NCBI RefSeq assembly: GCF_018138145.1
Contig: NZ_CP073104.1
Span: forward strand, 5,726,001 to 5,790,000
Direction: 5' to 3'
Origin: Pseudomonas sp. SCA2728.1_7
GTDB lineage: Bacteria > Pseudomonadota > Gammaproteobacteria > Pseudomonadales > Pseudomonadaceae
DNA length: 64,000 nucleotides
Positions 36,122 to 50,771 of this stretch are shown piece after piece. How positions within the stretch are numbered: position 1 is the stretch's first letter; each line of letters starts with the position of its first letter. The position numbers were made by a program, and so were the translations under genes. The notes below the pieces were generated by a model. The model was given only the letters and a program-made list of their open reading frames with translations. It was not told the origin of the DNA and did no database searches.

Positions 36122-39100
36122 TCAATCGGAAAACGAAAGGTCCTGGAAGTCATCCAGCGCTTCGTTTGTGCTGGCTCGCGTTTCTCGATCCTCCAGTCTG
36201 CGGGCGATCAGTGCCTCGTTGTACGTTCTCAGGCGATGCTCGCTCTGCGTGCTTAATGGATTGCCACTGAAGTCATAAGTGGCCCCTGAACCGAGGGTCG
36301 GTGACGGCAGCGGGTCAGGAAGCTCGGTAATGGCGTTGGCGGACAGATCGGCATAATTCAAACGGGGCAGTTCGAAAAGCCCGGCTGGAAGGTCACTCAA
36401 CCCGCTGTGGCCCAGATGTAACGAGTAGCACGTCCGCAGGTTTCGCAGGTCTGGTGCCAGCCCCAGCGGGTTGTGGCTCAGGTCGAGAACTTGCAGGTTT
36501 TCCATGCGTGCCAGGGCGCTCACCGTTTGCGCGTTCAGGGTGATTTGGCAATCGGGCAGTTCCAGGTGAGTCAGCTTGTTCAAGGTGAATACCGCTTGGG
36601 GGATCTCATTGAGCTGATAGGCCCGTATGTCCAGTTGCTCCAGATTCGGCAGCAGCTCAAGCAGGCGATCAACCCGAGGATGTACTTTCGCGGTACTGGT
36701 CAGTGTCAGCTCGCTGATCTGCTCGAAGCGCCCACTCAGTGTTGGCAACTCGCCGGTGAACGAAAGATCACAGGTGAGTTCGGTGGAGGAAAAACCTATC
36801 GGAGCTTCGCGCAATCTGCGTTCCAGGCCATTTACGAACCAGGCTCTTTTGGCATTTTCCTGCCGCAGTGCTTCGCCCCCCAGGGTGGCGCCTGTGACTG
36901 GATCGCGCGGGGCCTCCTTCGCCCAGGCCCCGAGTTCGCCCAGTAATGCCGCAAGGTCGCTCTGCCGGCGCAGCAATTCAAGATGCCCCTCGGCGAGCGT
37001 GCCGGGCAGCCTGTAGATCAGATGGTTAGCATCGACTTCGCTGATGCGTGGGTATAACGATTGCGTCAGGGCAATGTCCGCTTCTGCGGCCGTTACACCC
37101 AGATGCTGGCGAGTGATCTGATAGTCGGTTTTGATTCGGTCTCTGGCGGCGGCGGACAGCGGATTGGCCCGCAGGTCGACCCCGTTGGCAGCGAAGCCAG
37201 TCATGTCTTGCGGCAAATCGACTATGGCGTTTTCGCTCAGCAGCGCGTAGCGCAGCCGCGGCAATTGGCCCACGCCGACGGGAACCTGGCTGATAGCGGT
37301 GCGACTGAGGTCGAGTGTCATCAGAACTCGCAATGAGCTGACATCCGGCGCGGTGCCAAGGGGGTTGTTGTACAGGTCCAGCGCCTTCAGGCGACTCAGT
37401 CCGGTCAGCGTGGTCTGCCCCACGCTATCGAGAACGATGCCGCAACTGCTCAGCGTCAGTGTTTCCACAGCCGGCATCAGTGAGAGTGCACGGGGCATCC
37501 GGCCCAAGGCAAAACTGCGCAGTTCCAGCACCTGCAATCCGCTGAAGCACGACAGAAAACCCGTGGGTGCATTCAACGCCTCATTGCCGCGTATGGACAG
37601 ACGGATGACGTGGCTGAAATCGGCCGTCAACGACGGTAATTCACCGGCGAAGGACGCATCAAATTCCAGCGAGTTCAGCCTCAACTCGAGTTTGTTCGGG
37701 TTTCTGCCGCGCCAGAATTCCTCCAGTTTCTCACTGAACTGTTTCCTGTTGCTCCTTTCCAGTGTTCGTCGGAATGCCCCCCAGTGTTCGCCGGTCGCAG
37801 GGTTGCGCACCGGTACGCGTTCGGTCCAGGTATTGAGGTCGCTGAGCATCTGGCTGATCTCCACCTCCCAGCGCGCCAGTTGCGCCGTACCGGCCTGCAA
37901 GCTGCCAGGCAGGTGATAGATCATGTGACTGGCGTCGTCGACATCCATCTCCGGGTACAGCCGTAGCGCGCTGCTCAGATCGCTGACGTCCGGCATCACA
38001 TCGAAGTGGCGTCCGTGCTCGACATAAAAAGTCTTGATACGTTCGCGAGCCGCCAGGGACAGCGGGTTGTTGCCCAGATTGAGCCCGTCGGCAAGGTCCA
38101 GATCGATGCTGAAAAAAGCCTCGGGGAGATCGCTGATACGGTTGTCGTTCAACAGGGCGTTTTTCAGGTTCGGATGCCTGGCGATGCCTTCGGGCAGGGC
38201 GGGAATACCGGTATTGGTCAGCAGAATGTCACGCATGGCCGGGAAGGACTGAAGATCAGGTGCCGTCGATAGCGGGTTGTGGCTCAGATCCAGCAGTTCA
38301 AGGTTTTGCCGTGTCGCAAGGGTGCTCTGGTCGAGGGCGGTGAAGGTGATGCCGCAATCGCTCAGCGTCAGTTCCTTGAGCTTCGTCAGACGAGTCACGG
38401 TCTGGGGGATTTCATCCAGCGGGAATTTTCGCAGTTCCAGTTCCCGCGCGTTCACGAACAAATCGGTCAACGCATCCGGTGCGCCGATGGCGGCGTTGCC
38501 TTTGAGTTTCACGCCAGACACATGGCTGAAATCCGTGGTCAGTTGGGGGAAGTCTCCAAAGAACCTCAGGTCGGCTTCGAGAAAGTCGGCGCGCATCCCT
38601 GATTCGCCATAGCGGTGACGCCAGAATCGTTCCAGCTGCTGGCCGAATTCGGATCGGGCGGCGTACTGGTCGAACAGCTCAATGGCCGTGAGGATCTGCC
38701 CAGTGAGCGGGTGAGTGCTTGGCACCTGGGGAGCCCACAAGGTCAGGTCGGTGGTCATCTGATTGAGTTCGGCGCGCCATTGAACGAGCTGCGTCCGGCC
38801 ATCTGCCAAAGTGCCTGGCAAGTCATAGAACACATCGCTGGCCTCTTGTTCGTCCAGGGACGGGAACAGTTGACGCATCAGGGCGATGTCGCCTTCATCG
38901 GCGCGCACGTCGAAGTCGAAACCGGTGCGTCGGTAATAGGCTTTTATTTTATTGTGCGTTGCACTCGATAGCGGATTGTCGGAGAAGTCCAGTCCGTCAC
39001 TTTGATTGGCCGTCATTTCAAAAACGGTATCGGGGATTTCGCTGATACGGTTGCCGCTGAGAATCGCGGTGCGCAGGTGCGGGTGGCTGGTCAGTCCGTC

Positions 39101-42100
39101 GGGCACTACGTTGATGCCGGTGTTGGACAGATCGAGGTAGGTCAGCTCGGGCAGCATATTCAGATCGGGGAAGGTCCCCAGCGGGTTGTTGCTCAAATCC
39201 AGCGTATGCAGGTTGTTGAGTGATACCAGTGTCGCCTGATTTTCCGGGGTCAGCACCACACCGCAGTCGTTGAGCTCGAGGACATTGAGGCCCGGCAGCC
39301 TGATCTCTGACAGCGCAACCGGCTCAAGGTCGAAGGCGTGCAATTCCAGCGTGTTCAAATGTTCAAAACGGCGCACGAATGGCAACAGAGCGGTGATGTT
39401 TTTGTTGCCCGTCAGCCTTAACCGGGAAACATGGCCGAAGTTGGCGCTGAGAGCGGGCATGTTTCCGGCGAAGTCCAGATTGGCCGCCAGTTCGCTTTGC
39501 CTGGCCGACGCCGATCTGTTGCGCCAGAACTGCTCCAGGTTATTGCGGAACGTCTCCCTTGCACTGCGTTCCAGGACTTGCTCCTCGAGCGTCAACGGGC
39601 GCTTGAACACGGGGTCGAGCGCCGGAGTCTGCTGGGCCCACGCGTCCAGTTCGGTTTTCAGCGTGCTGAGTTCGGCTTCCCAGCGGGCCAGTTGGGCTCG
39701 ACCTTCAACCAGGGGGCCGGGTATCCGATACAGAAGTTCACTGGCCTGATCAATCTCCAGCGCCGGAAACAGTGCCACCGCGCGCTCGATGTCTGCAGCC
39801 TCCGGCCGTACCCCGAAGTGTTTTCCGGTGTGGTTGTAGAACGTCTTGACCTTCTCTCGCGTTGCCGCCGTCAGCGGGTTGTCCGCAAACCCGAAACCGT
39901 CACTGAGCGAGCTGGCCAGATTGAAAAAGGATGGCGGTATTTCGGTGATCCGGTTGCCCTGGAAATTGCCGGAAATCAGCACCGGATGATCGAGCAGATT
40001 GTCCGGCAGCGTCGAAATACCGGTTCGCGACAGATTGACGTAGCGCAGCGAGGGTAGAGCGCTGATATCGGGTAGCGCATTCAGCGGATTACCGCGCAGG
40101 TCCAGCAGCGAGAGCTTGGGCAATGCCGCAAACACTGCCTGGTTGGCCGCCGAGTGGCTGACGCCGCAGTTGCGCAGGATCAACTGGCGCAGATGGGGCA
40201 TGGCGGTCAAGGCTTGGGGCAGATTCGGCAGGTTGAGGTTTTGCGCATCCAGATACAGCATTCCCGGAAAGCGTTGCAGAAAAACATCCACGGCCCCGGT
40301 ACTGGCACTGCCATTGATCGAGAGCATGGAGACGTGGCTGAAATCCGCCTCCAGCAAAGGCAGGTCACCGACGATCGGTTCAGCGATCTGCAGCATGTAG
40401 CCTGAGGGCCCGCGAGTCTGTCTGCGCCAGCAGCGTAAAAGTGCCTCTCTGAACAGGGCACGATTCTGCCGGGCTGCCCGGCGCTGCATGTAGGTCAATG
40501 GCAGGCCGCTGGCCGGGTCGTTGGCGGGGACATCGGTTTCCCAGCGACGCAGGTCATCACTGAGCTTGAAGTGCTCGTCGCGACGTGCGGCCAGTTCAGC
40601 GTTGAGTGCTGTCGGATCATTCTGGAACGGGGCGACATAAGCTCGTGCTTCGTCGGTGGAAATGCCTCGAAAGACCTCTTGGGCGCGCTCTTCGGGGCTG
40701 ATGATTCGCTGGCCGGTGGTGGTCAGGTTGTCCTGGTTTTCAATGCCCACCGCACCGAGTTCGCCCGCCTCAAAAAAATCGACATCTTCAACGCGCCTGG
40801 GTGTATTCAGTCGCTGATTGCCAAAGCCTTCAAGGCGCAGCGTATCGACGACAGGCTGGCGGATCGGCGCCTCGAACAACACGGTGCGCAGCTCGTTGCG
40901 CGCCAGTGTCCGCTCACGGATCGCCGAGTACAGCCGATCGTTCTGGCCAATCTGCATCTTCAGGTTTTGGCGTTCACCGTCGGGCAACGCATACAAAACG
41001 CTGGAGTAGAAATCAGTGGCCGAATGCAGTTCCTGACCGCGTTCGTCATAGGGCTGGTAGCGACCGTCCTGTTGGCGAACCAGTACTTTGCGTGCGGGCG
41101 CGGTTTCGATGCCGATGCTGTTGAGTACGAGACCTTCGTAGCGTTCATCGCGGATTTCGAGGCGTACGTCGCCGCTCCAGCCTGGCAATAGCTTGATGCT
41201 GTGCAGAGCGAGTGCATCGGAATCGGGATTGTTCATCGAGTCCAGTGCCAGCCCTTCGTAAGCACGGGTGACGCGTACTTCCTGATTGGCCAGTTGCATG
41301 AGGTCCTGTTGACGCTCCGGCAGGTCTCCCTCGTTGATCTGCAACAGCTCGCTGCCACTGGCGGTGTCGAGCAGTTCCCGGGTGATGCTGGCCGGCAGTG
41401 TCGGATCGCGGCTGACAAGGGCTTGGGCCAACGGGTCGTCGACACGCTGGAGTGCCTGATAGCGCGATTCGAACAGCGAGCTGCGATGGCGGCGGGCGAG
41501 ACCGGCCAGTTGCTGACGCAGGGTTTGGCTGCGCACGCCAAGCGAAGGCATTGGTCCGCCGAATGGTTCTGCGAGCAGGGCTCTGGCTTGTTGTTCGTCG
41601 AGGGCAGCCAGCAGGCTCTTGAGCAGATCGCCGTCGATCAGGCGACTTTGATCAAGCTCGGTCAGCGGCAAGGTTTCGTCCGCCGAAGATTGCCAGACCA
41701 ACTCGCCCTGCTGGTTGATCAAACGCAGACGCTGGTTGTCTGGCCAGCGGCCGTGTTGCGTCAGCAGTTGCAACTGCGTCACGGGGTCGGCCCGCAGGAA
41801 TTCCTCGCTGACGTCGCTATCGAGCTGATTGATCAGGCGTTGCAGTTGCTGATCGATCTTGAAGCGCTGGATGCTATCAGCCAGCAGGGGTGGCGGCGTT
41901 TGCTGATCGACATGCATTTTGCGCACGGCATCTTCGGTGACGCCGCTGACCCGCAGCAATGCCTCGCGCTCGGTCGGTGAGAACGACTCGACTGCCGGAC
42001 CGATTCGCCGCAGCGCCGTGTCGGTGTCCCACTCCAGTGGTCGTTCCAGCTCGGTGTGCCAGGCGCCGGCGCCATTGTGCCGCACCACCGGCTGGTAAGC

Positions 42101-43927
42101 GCCGGGTCGGGTCGGGTGATCAATGCGGTACTGGCCGGGAACCGCGCCTTCACTGACTGCAAAGTGGGCATTCTCAAGTGGCAGCAGTTGTTTGTCCTGG
42201 TGAGTGTGCAAGCCCAGTTCATTGGGTATTGAACTGGCATCGGGTTCTGCCGGGTGTTGGTACCGGGCCAGATCGGGCTCCCAGTAGCGGGTTGCACCGC
42301 TGGCCAGCTTCACAGGCTTGAAGCGATCGATGAATGCGACAACTTCCTTGGGCAAGACTTTGCGAAACTCGCCGGCGCCAATCGCACCGCCCATGCCGAA
42401 GATACCCAGCTGGATCAACGATTCGACGGTGCCCATCAGGTGTGTGAATGCTTCGGTCGTGCGCCCCTGTCCCCATTCGATGATGCCCTCGAAGGCTTCA
42501 TCGAGCATTTGATAGGCCATATAGGCCATCATTGCTTCACCCAGCACCGGCACGAACGGTGCGACGATCAGCGCGGCGGCCTGCACGATGTTGGAGATGA
42601 CGTTGCTCACCGAATCCCAGAACGCCCAGCGTGCTTTTTGATCGACGATAGCGGTGGGTACGGCGATCACTCGGGCGTCATTGAAGATCTTGTTCAGTTT
42701 CGTTTGGTAAAGGTGTTGCCACAGACCGTCATGGAACGGCGTCAGCGTGGTCTGCAGATCGGGATGCTCGACGGGCGTTTCGCGCCACGCGGGCAGTGAG
42801 CTGCCGGGCTCTGGCGGATGCCACTCGATCTTCGTCAAGCGGCTATTGAGGGTGCTGAAGAAAAAGCCGCGATGTTCGTGGTTCACGAAGCGGCTGAAAA
42901 ACTGCTGGTAGTCTTTCGAGCGTAACTGGCGCGTCAGTTCGACGATCAGATCGTTGGTCGAGGCGTATTCCTTGAAGGGGTGCTCGGGATCATCGGGGAC
43001 GTAAGCCACCACGCGCGCAGGGTCGCGTGATGCGTACAGATCAGGGGCAAACACGACGATGCCGGTGAGCGGCGCGCACAGCATCCCCATGTCATGGCAC
43101 ACCACAGGCGCCCCGCTGACATACAGACCTTTCATGCCGTCGAGCACGGCGTCGATCAAGCGAAAGTAACTTTCCGACACGTCGCGGTTCATCCGCGCCC
43201 ACTGCAGGGCGGCTTTCATCGCGGCTTTCTGGCTGTCGTCCAGTTTGCTGCGCAGTACGGCAGCCACCATCGGATCGGTGTAACCGAGGTTATCTTCGAG
43301 ATGAGTTTTGTACTGCGCGCCGATATCCAGCCTTCGGCACAGCCTGGTGAAGGCAGCAATGCTCAGTTTGGCCTTGATCGACGGCAGGGTCATGAACTGG
43401 CCGGAGGTGGAAGGCCGGGTGACAAAGGTCGAGTCAACGTCGAAGGCGTCATCGCGGGTCTCCGCTTCCTCGAAGTTGTGCAGCGCAGCCTCCAGTAACG
43501 AAACAGTCCAGGCGCGTGTACCGGTTCTGATCGGGAACCAGGGGGTCGTCGCGGGGATATACAGGCGCACAAAGGTGTTGCGCACATCCAGATCCAGGTC
43601 GAAGTTTTTTTTCAGTTCCTCCTTGAGCAAGGGTTCGGCAAAGGCGCTGGCGTCCTGCAGGTGCTCCAGGCTTTGGTCGACCTTGCTTTGCGCGGCCCAG
43701 TGCGCGGCGTTGAGGGTCTTCATCTGTTGATGCTGTTCGGCGGGGGCCGATTGGAGTGAGGTGGACAGGCGGGGCAGACTGTTCTGGAATGCCTGGCGGC
43801 GGGTCGATGAAGCGTTGCCGAGCCAGTCGGGCAGAGCGTTTTTCAGCGGCAGATAATGATCGTCTTGATACTGCTCGTCACTCGTGGCGGTCGAGGCTGC
43901 CGCAGGGTGTCGTTGAGTCAGGTGCAT
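36122..43927 (-). CDS. Giant LRR protein with dermonecrotic-toxin-like (DUF6543-type) N-terminus, five tandem modules
   Basis: A 2601-residue protein. Residues 1 to about 1070 resemble the dermonecrotic-toxin/DUF6543 region of large Pseudomonas proteins and include a hydrophobic stretch near 440-490 (AALIVAPFVPVLGEAMMAYM). From about 1074 the sequence is five repeats of ~300 residues starting near 1074, 1379, 1678, 1979 and 2282. Each has a helical linker (like ALFPALEIDQASELLYRIPG, then a W-rich helix) and a block of leucine-rich repeats (such as LHTLDLSNNPLGTFPDLNML). The LRR-bearing relatives I know end in a NEL ubiquitin-ligase domain; here the protein stops soon after the last LRR (LEDRETRASTNEALDDFQDL). 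No signal peptide. AAGGA precedes the start at 43927. A secreted effector or toxin is a guess. Confidence 0.8.
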   Translation of the reverse strand: MHLTQRHPAAASTATSDEQYQDDHYLPLKNALPDWLGNASSTRRQAFQNSLPRLSTSLQSAPAEQHQQMKTLNAAHWAAQSKVDQSLEHLQDASAFAEPLLKEELKKNFDLDLDVRNTFVRLYIPATTPWFPIRTGTRAWTVSLLEAALHNFEEAETRDDAFDVDSTFVTRPSTSGQFMTLPSIKAKLSIAAFTRLCRRLDIGAQYKTHLEDNLGYTDPMVAAVLRSKLDDSQKAAMKAALQWARMNRDVSESYFRLIDAVLDGMKGLYVSGAPVVCHDMGMLCAPLTGIVVFAPDLYASRDPARVVAYVPDDPEHPFKEYASTNDLIVELTRQLRSKDYQQFFSRFVNHEHRGFFFSTLNSRLTKIEWHPPEPGSSLPAWRETPVEHPDLQTTLTPFHDGLWQHLYQTKLNKIFNDARVIAVPTAIVDQKARWAFWDSVSNVISNIVQAAALIVAPFVPVLGEAMMAYMAYQMLDEAFEGIIEWGQGRTTEAFTHLMGTVESLIQLGIFGMGGAIGAGEFRKVLPKEVVAFIDRFKPVKLASGATRYWEPDLARYQHPAEPDASSIPNELGLHTHQDKQLLPLENAHFAVSEGAVPGQYRIDHPTRPGAYQPVVRHNGAGAWHTELERPLEWDTDTALRRIGPAVESFSPTEREALLRVSGVTEDAVRKMHVDQQTPPPLLADSIQRFKIDQQLQRLINQLDSDVSEEFLRADPVTQLQLLTQHGRWPDNQRLRLINQQGELVWQSSADETLPLTELDQSRLIDGDLLKSLLAALDEQQARALLAEPFGGPMPSLGVRSQTLRQQLAGLARRHRSSLFESRYQALQRVDDPLAQALVSRDPTLPASITRELLDTASGSELLQINEGDLPERQQDLMQLANQEVRVTRAYEGLALDSMNNPDSDALALHSIKLLPGWSGDVRLEIRDERYEGLVLNSIGIETAPARKVLVRQQDGRYQPYDERGQELHSATDFYSSVLYALPDGERQNLKMQIGQNDRLYSAIRERTLARNELRTVLFEAPIRQPVVDTLRLEGFGNQRLNTPRRVEDVDFFEAGELGAVGIENQDNLTTTGQRIISPEERAQEVFRGISTDEARAYVAPFQNDPTALNAELAARRDEHFKLSDDLRRWETDVPANDPASGLPLTYMQRRAARQNRALFREALLRCWRRQTRGPSGYMLQIAEPIVGDLPLLEADFSHVSMLSINGSASTGAVDVFLQRFPGMLYLDAQNLNLPNLPQALTAMPHLRQLILRNCGVSHSAANQAVFAALPKLSLLDLRGNPLNALPDISALPSLRYVNLSRTGISTLPDNLLDHPVLISGNFQGNRITEIPPSFFNLASSLSDGFGFADNPLTAATREKVKTFYNHTGKHFGVRPEAADIERAVALFPALEIDQASELLYRIPGPLVEGRAQLARWEAELSTLKTELDAWAQQTPALDPVFKRPLTLEEQVLERSARETFRNNLEQFWRNRSASARQSELAANLDFAGNMPALSANFGHVSRLRLTGNKNITALLPFVRRFEHLNTLELHAFDLEPVALSEIRLPGLNVLELNDCGVVLTPENQATLVSLNNLHTLDLSNNPLGTFPDLNMLPELTYLDLSNTGINVVPDGLTSHPHLRTAILSGNRISEIPDTVFEMTANQSDGLDFSDNPLSSATHNKIKAYYRRTGFDFDVRADEGDIALMRQLFPSLDEQEASDVFYDLPGTLADGRTQLVQWRAELNQMTTDLTLWAPQVPSTHPLTGQILTAIELFDQYAARSEFGQQLERFWRHRYGESGMRADFLEADLRFFGDFPQLTTDFSHVSGVKLKGNAAIGAPDALTDLFVNARELELRKFPLDEIPQTVTRLTKLKELTLSDCGITFTALDQSTLATRQNLELLDLSHNPLSTAPDLQSFPAMRDILLTNTGIPALPEGIARHPNLKNALLNDNRISDLPEAFFSIDLDLADGLNLGNNPLSLAARERIKTFYVEHGRHFDVMPDVSDLSSALRLYPEMDVDDASHMIYHLPGSLQAGTAQLARWEVEISQMLSDLNTWTERVPVRNPATGEHWGAFRRTLERSNRKQFSEKLEEFWRGRNPNKLELRLNSLEFDASFAGELPSLTADFSHVIRLSIRGNEALNAPTGFLSCFSGLQVLELRSFALGRMPRALSLMPAVETLTLSSCGIVLDSVGQTTLTGLSRLKALDLYNNPLGTAPDVSSLRVLMTLDLSRTAISQVPVGVGQLPRLRYALLSENAIVDLPQDMTGFAANGVDLRANPLSAAARDRIKTDYQITRQHLGVTAAEADIALTQSLYPRISEVDANHLIYRLPGTLAEGHLELLRRQSDLAALLGELGAWAKEAPRDPVTGATLGGEALRQENAKRAWFVNGLERRLREAPIGFSSTELTCDLSFTGELPTLSGRFEQISELTLTSTAKVHPRVDRLLELLPNLEQLDIRAYQLNEIPQAVFTLNKLTHLELPDCQITLNAQTVSALARMENLQVLDLSHNPLGLAPDLRNLRTCYSLHLGHSGLSDLPAGLFELPRLNYADLSANAITELPDPLPSPTLGSGATYDFSGNPLSTQSEHRLRTYNEALIARRLEDRETRASTNEALDDFQDLSFSD

Positions 43928-44004
43928 GGGCCAATCCTTGGCGTTGAAAGAACGCGCAGCAAATCAGGAATGGGCCACCCTTGTGCGGTACATATTTATA
44001 TCTT

Positions 44005-45451
<1,447 letters not shown>

Positions 45452-45515
45452 TAGACCCTTCGGCGCCTGGAGTTTTTCAGGCGTCGATCAAAATTTTATG
45501 CCGGACCAGATCAAC

Positions 45516-45604
45516 TGTAGGAGTGAGCCTGCTCGCGATTGCGGTATGTCAGTCGACTCATTGGTTTCTGACAGACCGCAATCGCGAGCAGGCTCACTCC
45601 TACA
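45516..45604. repeat. REP inverted pair inside the aru operon
   Basis: Inverted gtaggagtgagcctgctcgc units at 45516-45541 and 45580-45604 in the aruC-aruF gap. A weak GC hairpin (cggcgcctg ... caggcgtcg) lies just before it at about 45460-45487. Confidence 0.9.
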
Positions 45605-45665
45605 TTGATCTCTATGTAGGCCCGGTTATTTTTCTGTGAATTGATAAGAGAAAAGGAGTGACACC

Positions 45666-46685
45666 ATGCTGGTGATGCGCCCCGCGCAAATGGCTGATCT
45701 GGGCGAGGTACAGCGTCTGGCTGCGGACAGCCCGATTGGTGTCACTTCCTTGCCGGATGACGTGGAACGTCTGAGCGACAAGATCGCTGCAAGCGAAGCT
45801 TCGTTCGCTGCCGAAGTGAGTTTCAACGGTGAAGAGAGTTACTTCTTCGTCCTCGAAGATTCCACCACTGGCAAGCTGGTCGGCTGCTCGGCGATTGTCG
45901 CCTCGGCGGGTTATTCGGAGCCGTTCTACAGCTTCCGCAACGAGACCTTCGTGCACGCCTCGCGCGAGCTGAAGATCCACAACAAGATCCACGTGCTCTC
46001 GCAGTGCCACGATCTGACCGGCAACAGCTTGCTGACCAGCTTCTACGTGCAGCGTGAGTTAGTCGGTTCGCCGTGGTCGGAACTCAACTCCCGTGGCCGT
46101 TTGCTGTTCGTCGCCAGCCACCCGGAGCGTTTTGCCGATTCGGTAGTGACCGAGATTGTCGGTTACAGCGACGAGAACGGCGACTCGCCATTCTGGGACG
46201 CGATCGGTCGCAACTTCTTCGACCTCAATTACGCCGAAGCCGAGCGCCTGTGCGGGCTGAAAAGCCGTACTTTCCTCGCCGAACTGATGCCGCATTACCC
46301 GATCTACGTGCCGTTGCTGCCGGATTCCGCCCAAGAGGCGATGGGCCAGGTGCACCCGCGTGCGCAGATCACCTTCGACATCCTGATGCGCGAAGGCTTC
46401 GAGACCGATCACTACATCGACATTTTCGACGGTGGCCCGACCCTGCATGCACGTGTTTCGGGGATCCGTTCGATCGCCCAGAGCCGCGTGGTGCCAGTGA
46501 AAATCGGCGAGCCGGTGAAAGGTGCCGGGCGCCAGTATCTGGTGGCCAACGCGCAGTTGCAGGATTACCGCGCGGTGTTGCTGGAGCTGGACTACGCGCC
46601 GGGTAAACCGGTGACTCTGGATCTGGAAGCGGCCGAAGCCCTGGGCGTCGGTGAAGGTGCCAGCGTGCGCCTGGTGGCGGTTTAA
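45666..46685 (+). CDS. aruF: Arginine/ornithine N-succinyltransferase, alpha subunit
   Basis: First AST step: transfers succinyl from succinyl-CoA to arginine or ornithine; pseudomonads use a heteromer of AruF and AruG. The 339-residue protein has the AstA pattern MLVMRPAQMADLGEVQRLAA, SPIGVTSLPDDVERLSDKIA, SCSAIVASAGYSEPFYSFR-like and YFFVLEDSTTGKLVGCSAIV, with the late QYLVANAQLQDYRAV segment. AAAAGGAGTGACACC precedes the start. aruG follows 51 bases later and encodes a homologous subunit. Confidence 0.94.
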   Translation: MLVMRPAQMADLGEVQRLAADSPIGVTSLPDDVERLSDKIAASEASFAAEVSFNGEESYFFVLEDSTTGKLVGCSAIVASAGYSEPFYSFRNETFVHASRELKIHNKIHVLSQCHDLTGNSLLTSFYVQRELVGSPWSELNSRGRLLFVASHPERFADSVVTEIVGYSDENGDSPFWDAIGRNFFDLNYAEAERLCGLKSRTFLAELMPHYPIYVPLLPDSAQEAMGQVHPRAQITFDILMREGFETDHYIDIFDGGPTLHARVSGIRSIAQSRVVPVKIGEPVKGAGRQYLVANAQLQDYRAVLLELDYAPGKPVTLDLEAAEALGVGEGASVRLVAV

Positions 46686-46736
46686 CGCCTTAGCGAGTTT
46701 CACGGGTGGCGAAAGCGGCCCGTTTGAGGAGATAGC

Positions 46737-49228
<2,492 letters not shown>

Positions 49229-49231
49229 CGG

Positions 49232-49300
49232 CCATCGCGAGCAGGCTCACTCCTACAAGAGCGATGAAAATCCCTGTAGGAGTGAGCCTGCTCGCGATAG
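49232..49300. repeat. REP inverted pair inside the aru operon
   Basis: Inverted gtaggagtgagcctgctcgc units at 49232-49256 and 49274-49300 between aruD and aruB, with a short 17-base spacer. Confidence 0.88.
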
Positions 49301-49367
49301 CCGCGACGCGGTCTGACTGAATTGTTACCTGAAGCCTATAACAACAGATTCTCGTGGAGCCTCGCTG

Positions 49368-50714
49368 ATGAAATCCTATGAAGTCAACTTTGACGGTCTA
49401 GTGGGGCCGACCCATAACTACGGTGGTCTGTCCTACGGCAACGTTGCCTCCCAGAGCAACAGCCAGCAGTCTTCGAATCCGAAGGAAGCGGCGCTGCAAG
49501 GTCTGGCGAAGATGAAAGCGCTGATGGAGATGGGCTTTCAGCAAGGTGTGCTGGCACCGCAGGAACGTCCGGACGTGGCCGCTCTGCGCCGTCTGGGTTT
49601 CAGCGGCACTGACGCGCAAGTGATCGAGCGCGCCGCCAAAGAGGCGATGCCGCTGCTGGTCGCCAGTTGCTCGGCGTCGAGCATGTGGGTGGCCAACGCC
49701 GCCACGGTCAGCCCGAGTGCCGATACCGCTGATGGCCGCGTGCATTTCACCGCCGCCAACCTCAACTGCAAATACCACCGCAGCATCGAGCACCCGACCA
49801 CCAGCCGTGTGCTCGGTGCGATGTTCGCCAATCAGCAGCACTTTGCTCATCACGCAGCATTGCCAGCGGTCGCGCAGTTCGGTGACGAAGGCGCGGCCAA
49901 CCACACGCGTTTCTGCCGTGAGTATGGCGAGGCGGGCGTCGAGTTCTTCGTGTTCGGTCGCAGTGCCTTCGACAACCGATTCCCGGCGCCGCAAAAGTAC
50001 CCGGCGCGCCAAACCCTCGAAGCGTCGCAAGCGGTAGCGCGTCTGCACGGTTTGCGTGACGAAGGCGTGGTTTACGCCCAGCAAAACCCGAACGTGATCG
50101 ATCAGGGCGTGTTCCACAACGACGTGATCGCCGTGGGTAATGGTGAGGTGCTGTTCTATCACGAGGACGCCTTCCTCGACACCGAGTCGATGCTGGCTGA
50201 GCTGCAAAGCAAGCTGGCCAAAGTCGGCGGCAACTTCCAGTCCGTGTGTGTGCCGCGTTCGGCGGTCACCGTGGATGACGCGGTACGTTCCTACCTGTTC
50301 AACAGCCAGTTGCTGTCGCGTCCTGACGGCTCAATGCTGCTGATCGTGCCGCAAGAGTGTCAGGCCAACGAGCGCGTCTGGGCGTATCTGCAAAGTCTGA
50401 CCAGCTCTGGCGGTCTGATCCGCGAAGTGAAAGTCTTCGATCTCAAGCAAAGCATGCAGAACGGCGGTGGCCCGGCGTGCCTGCGACTGCGCGTCGCGCT
50501 TAACGAAACCGAACTGGCGGCGGTCAACCCAGGGGTTATCATGACGCCACCGTTGTACGGTTCGTTGACCGCATGGGTTGAAAAGCACTACCGCGACCGC
50601 CTGAGCGAAACCGATCTGGCGGATCCGCAATTGCTGCTTGAATGCCGGACGGCACTGGATGAACTGACGCAAATCCTTAAACTGGGCGCGGTTTATCCAT
50701 TCCAGATCAATTGA
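49368..50714 (+). CDS. aruB: N-succinylarginine dihydrolase
   Basis: Second AST step: hydrolyses succinylarginine to succinylornithine, CO2 and two ammonia. The 448-residue protein is full length for AstB. The N-terminus reads [20 protein letters not shown], then a guanidino-modifying fold with the catalytic His/Glu region [20 protein letters not shown] and a C-terminal Cys in [31 protein letters not shown] precedes the start. It is followed by a small acidic gene and aruE. Confidence 0.95.
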   Translation: MKSYEVNFDGLVGPTHNYGGLSYGNVASQSNSQQSSNPKEAALQGLAKMKALMEMGFQQGVLAPQERPDVAALRRLGFSGTDAQVIERAAKEAMPLLVASCSASSMWVANAATVSPSADTADGRVHFTAANLNCKYHRSIEHPTTSRVLGAMFANQQHFAHHAALPAVAQFGDEGAANHTRFCREYGEAGVEFFVFGRSAFDNRFPAPQKYPARQTLEASQAVARLHGLRDEGVVYAQQNPNVIDQGVFHNDVIAVGNGEVLFYHEDAFLDTESMLAELQSKLAKVGGNFQSVCVPRSAVTVDDAVRSYLFNSQLLSRPDGSMLLIVPQECQANERVWAYLQSLTSSGGLIREVKVFDLKQSMQNGGGPACLRLRVALNETELAAVNPGVIMTPPLYGSLTAWVEKHYRDRLSETDLADPQLLLECRTALDELTQILKLGAVYPFQIN

Positions 50715-50771
50715 TGGCCGGCGCGTCGCCTGAACGCGGCGCGCGGCTTGTCTCCCCAAGAGAGTAAAAAC

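Noticed and set aside
45459..45492. Hairpin after aruC as a full terminator
   Set aside because: Imperfect stem, weak T-run, and the downstream aru genes need transcription through it; at most an attenuator.
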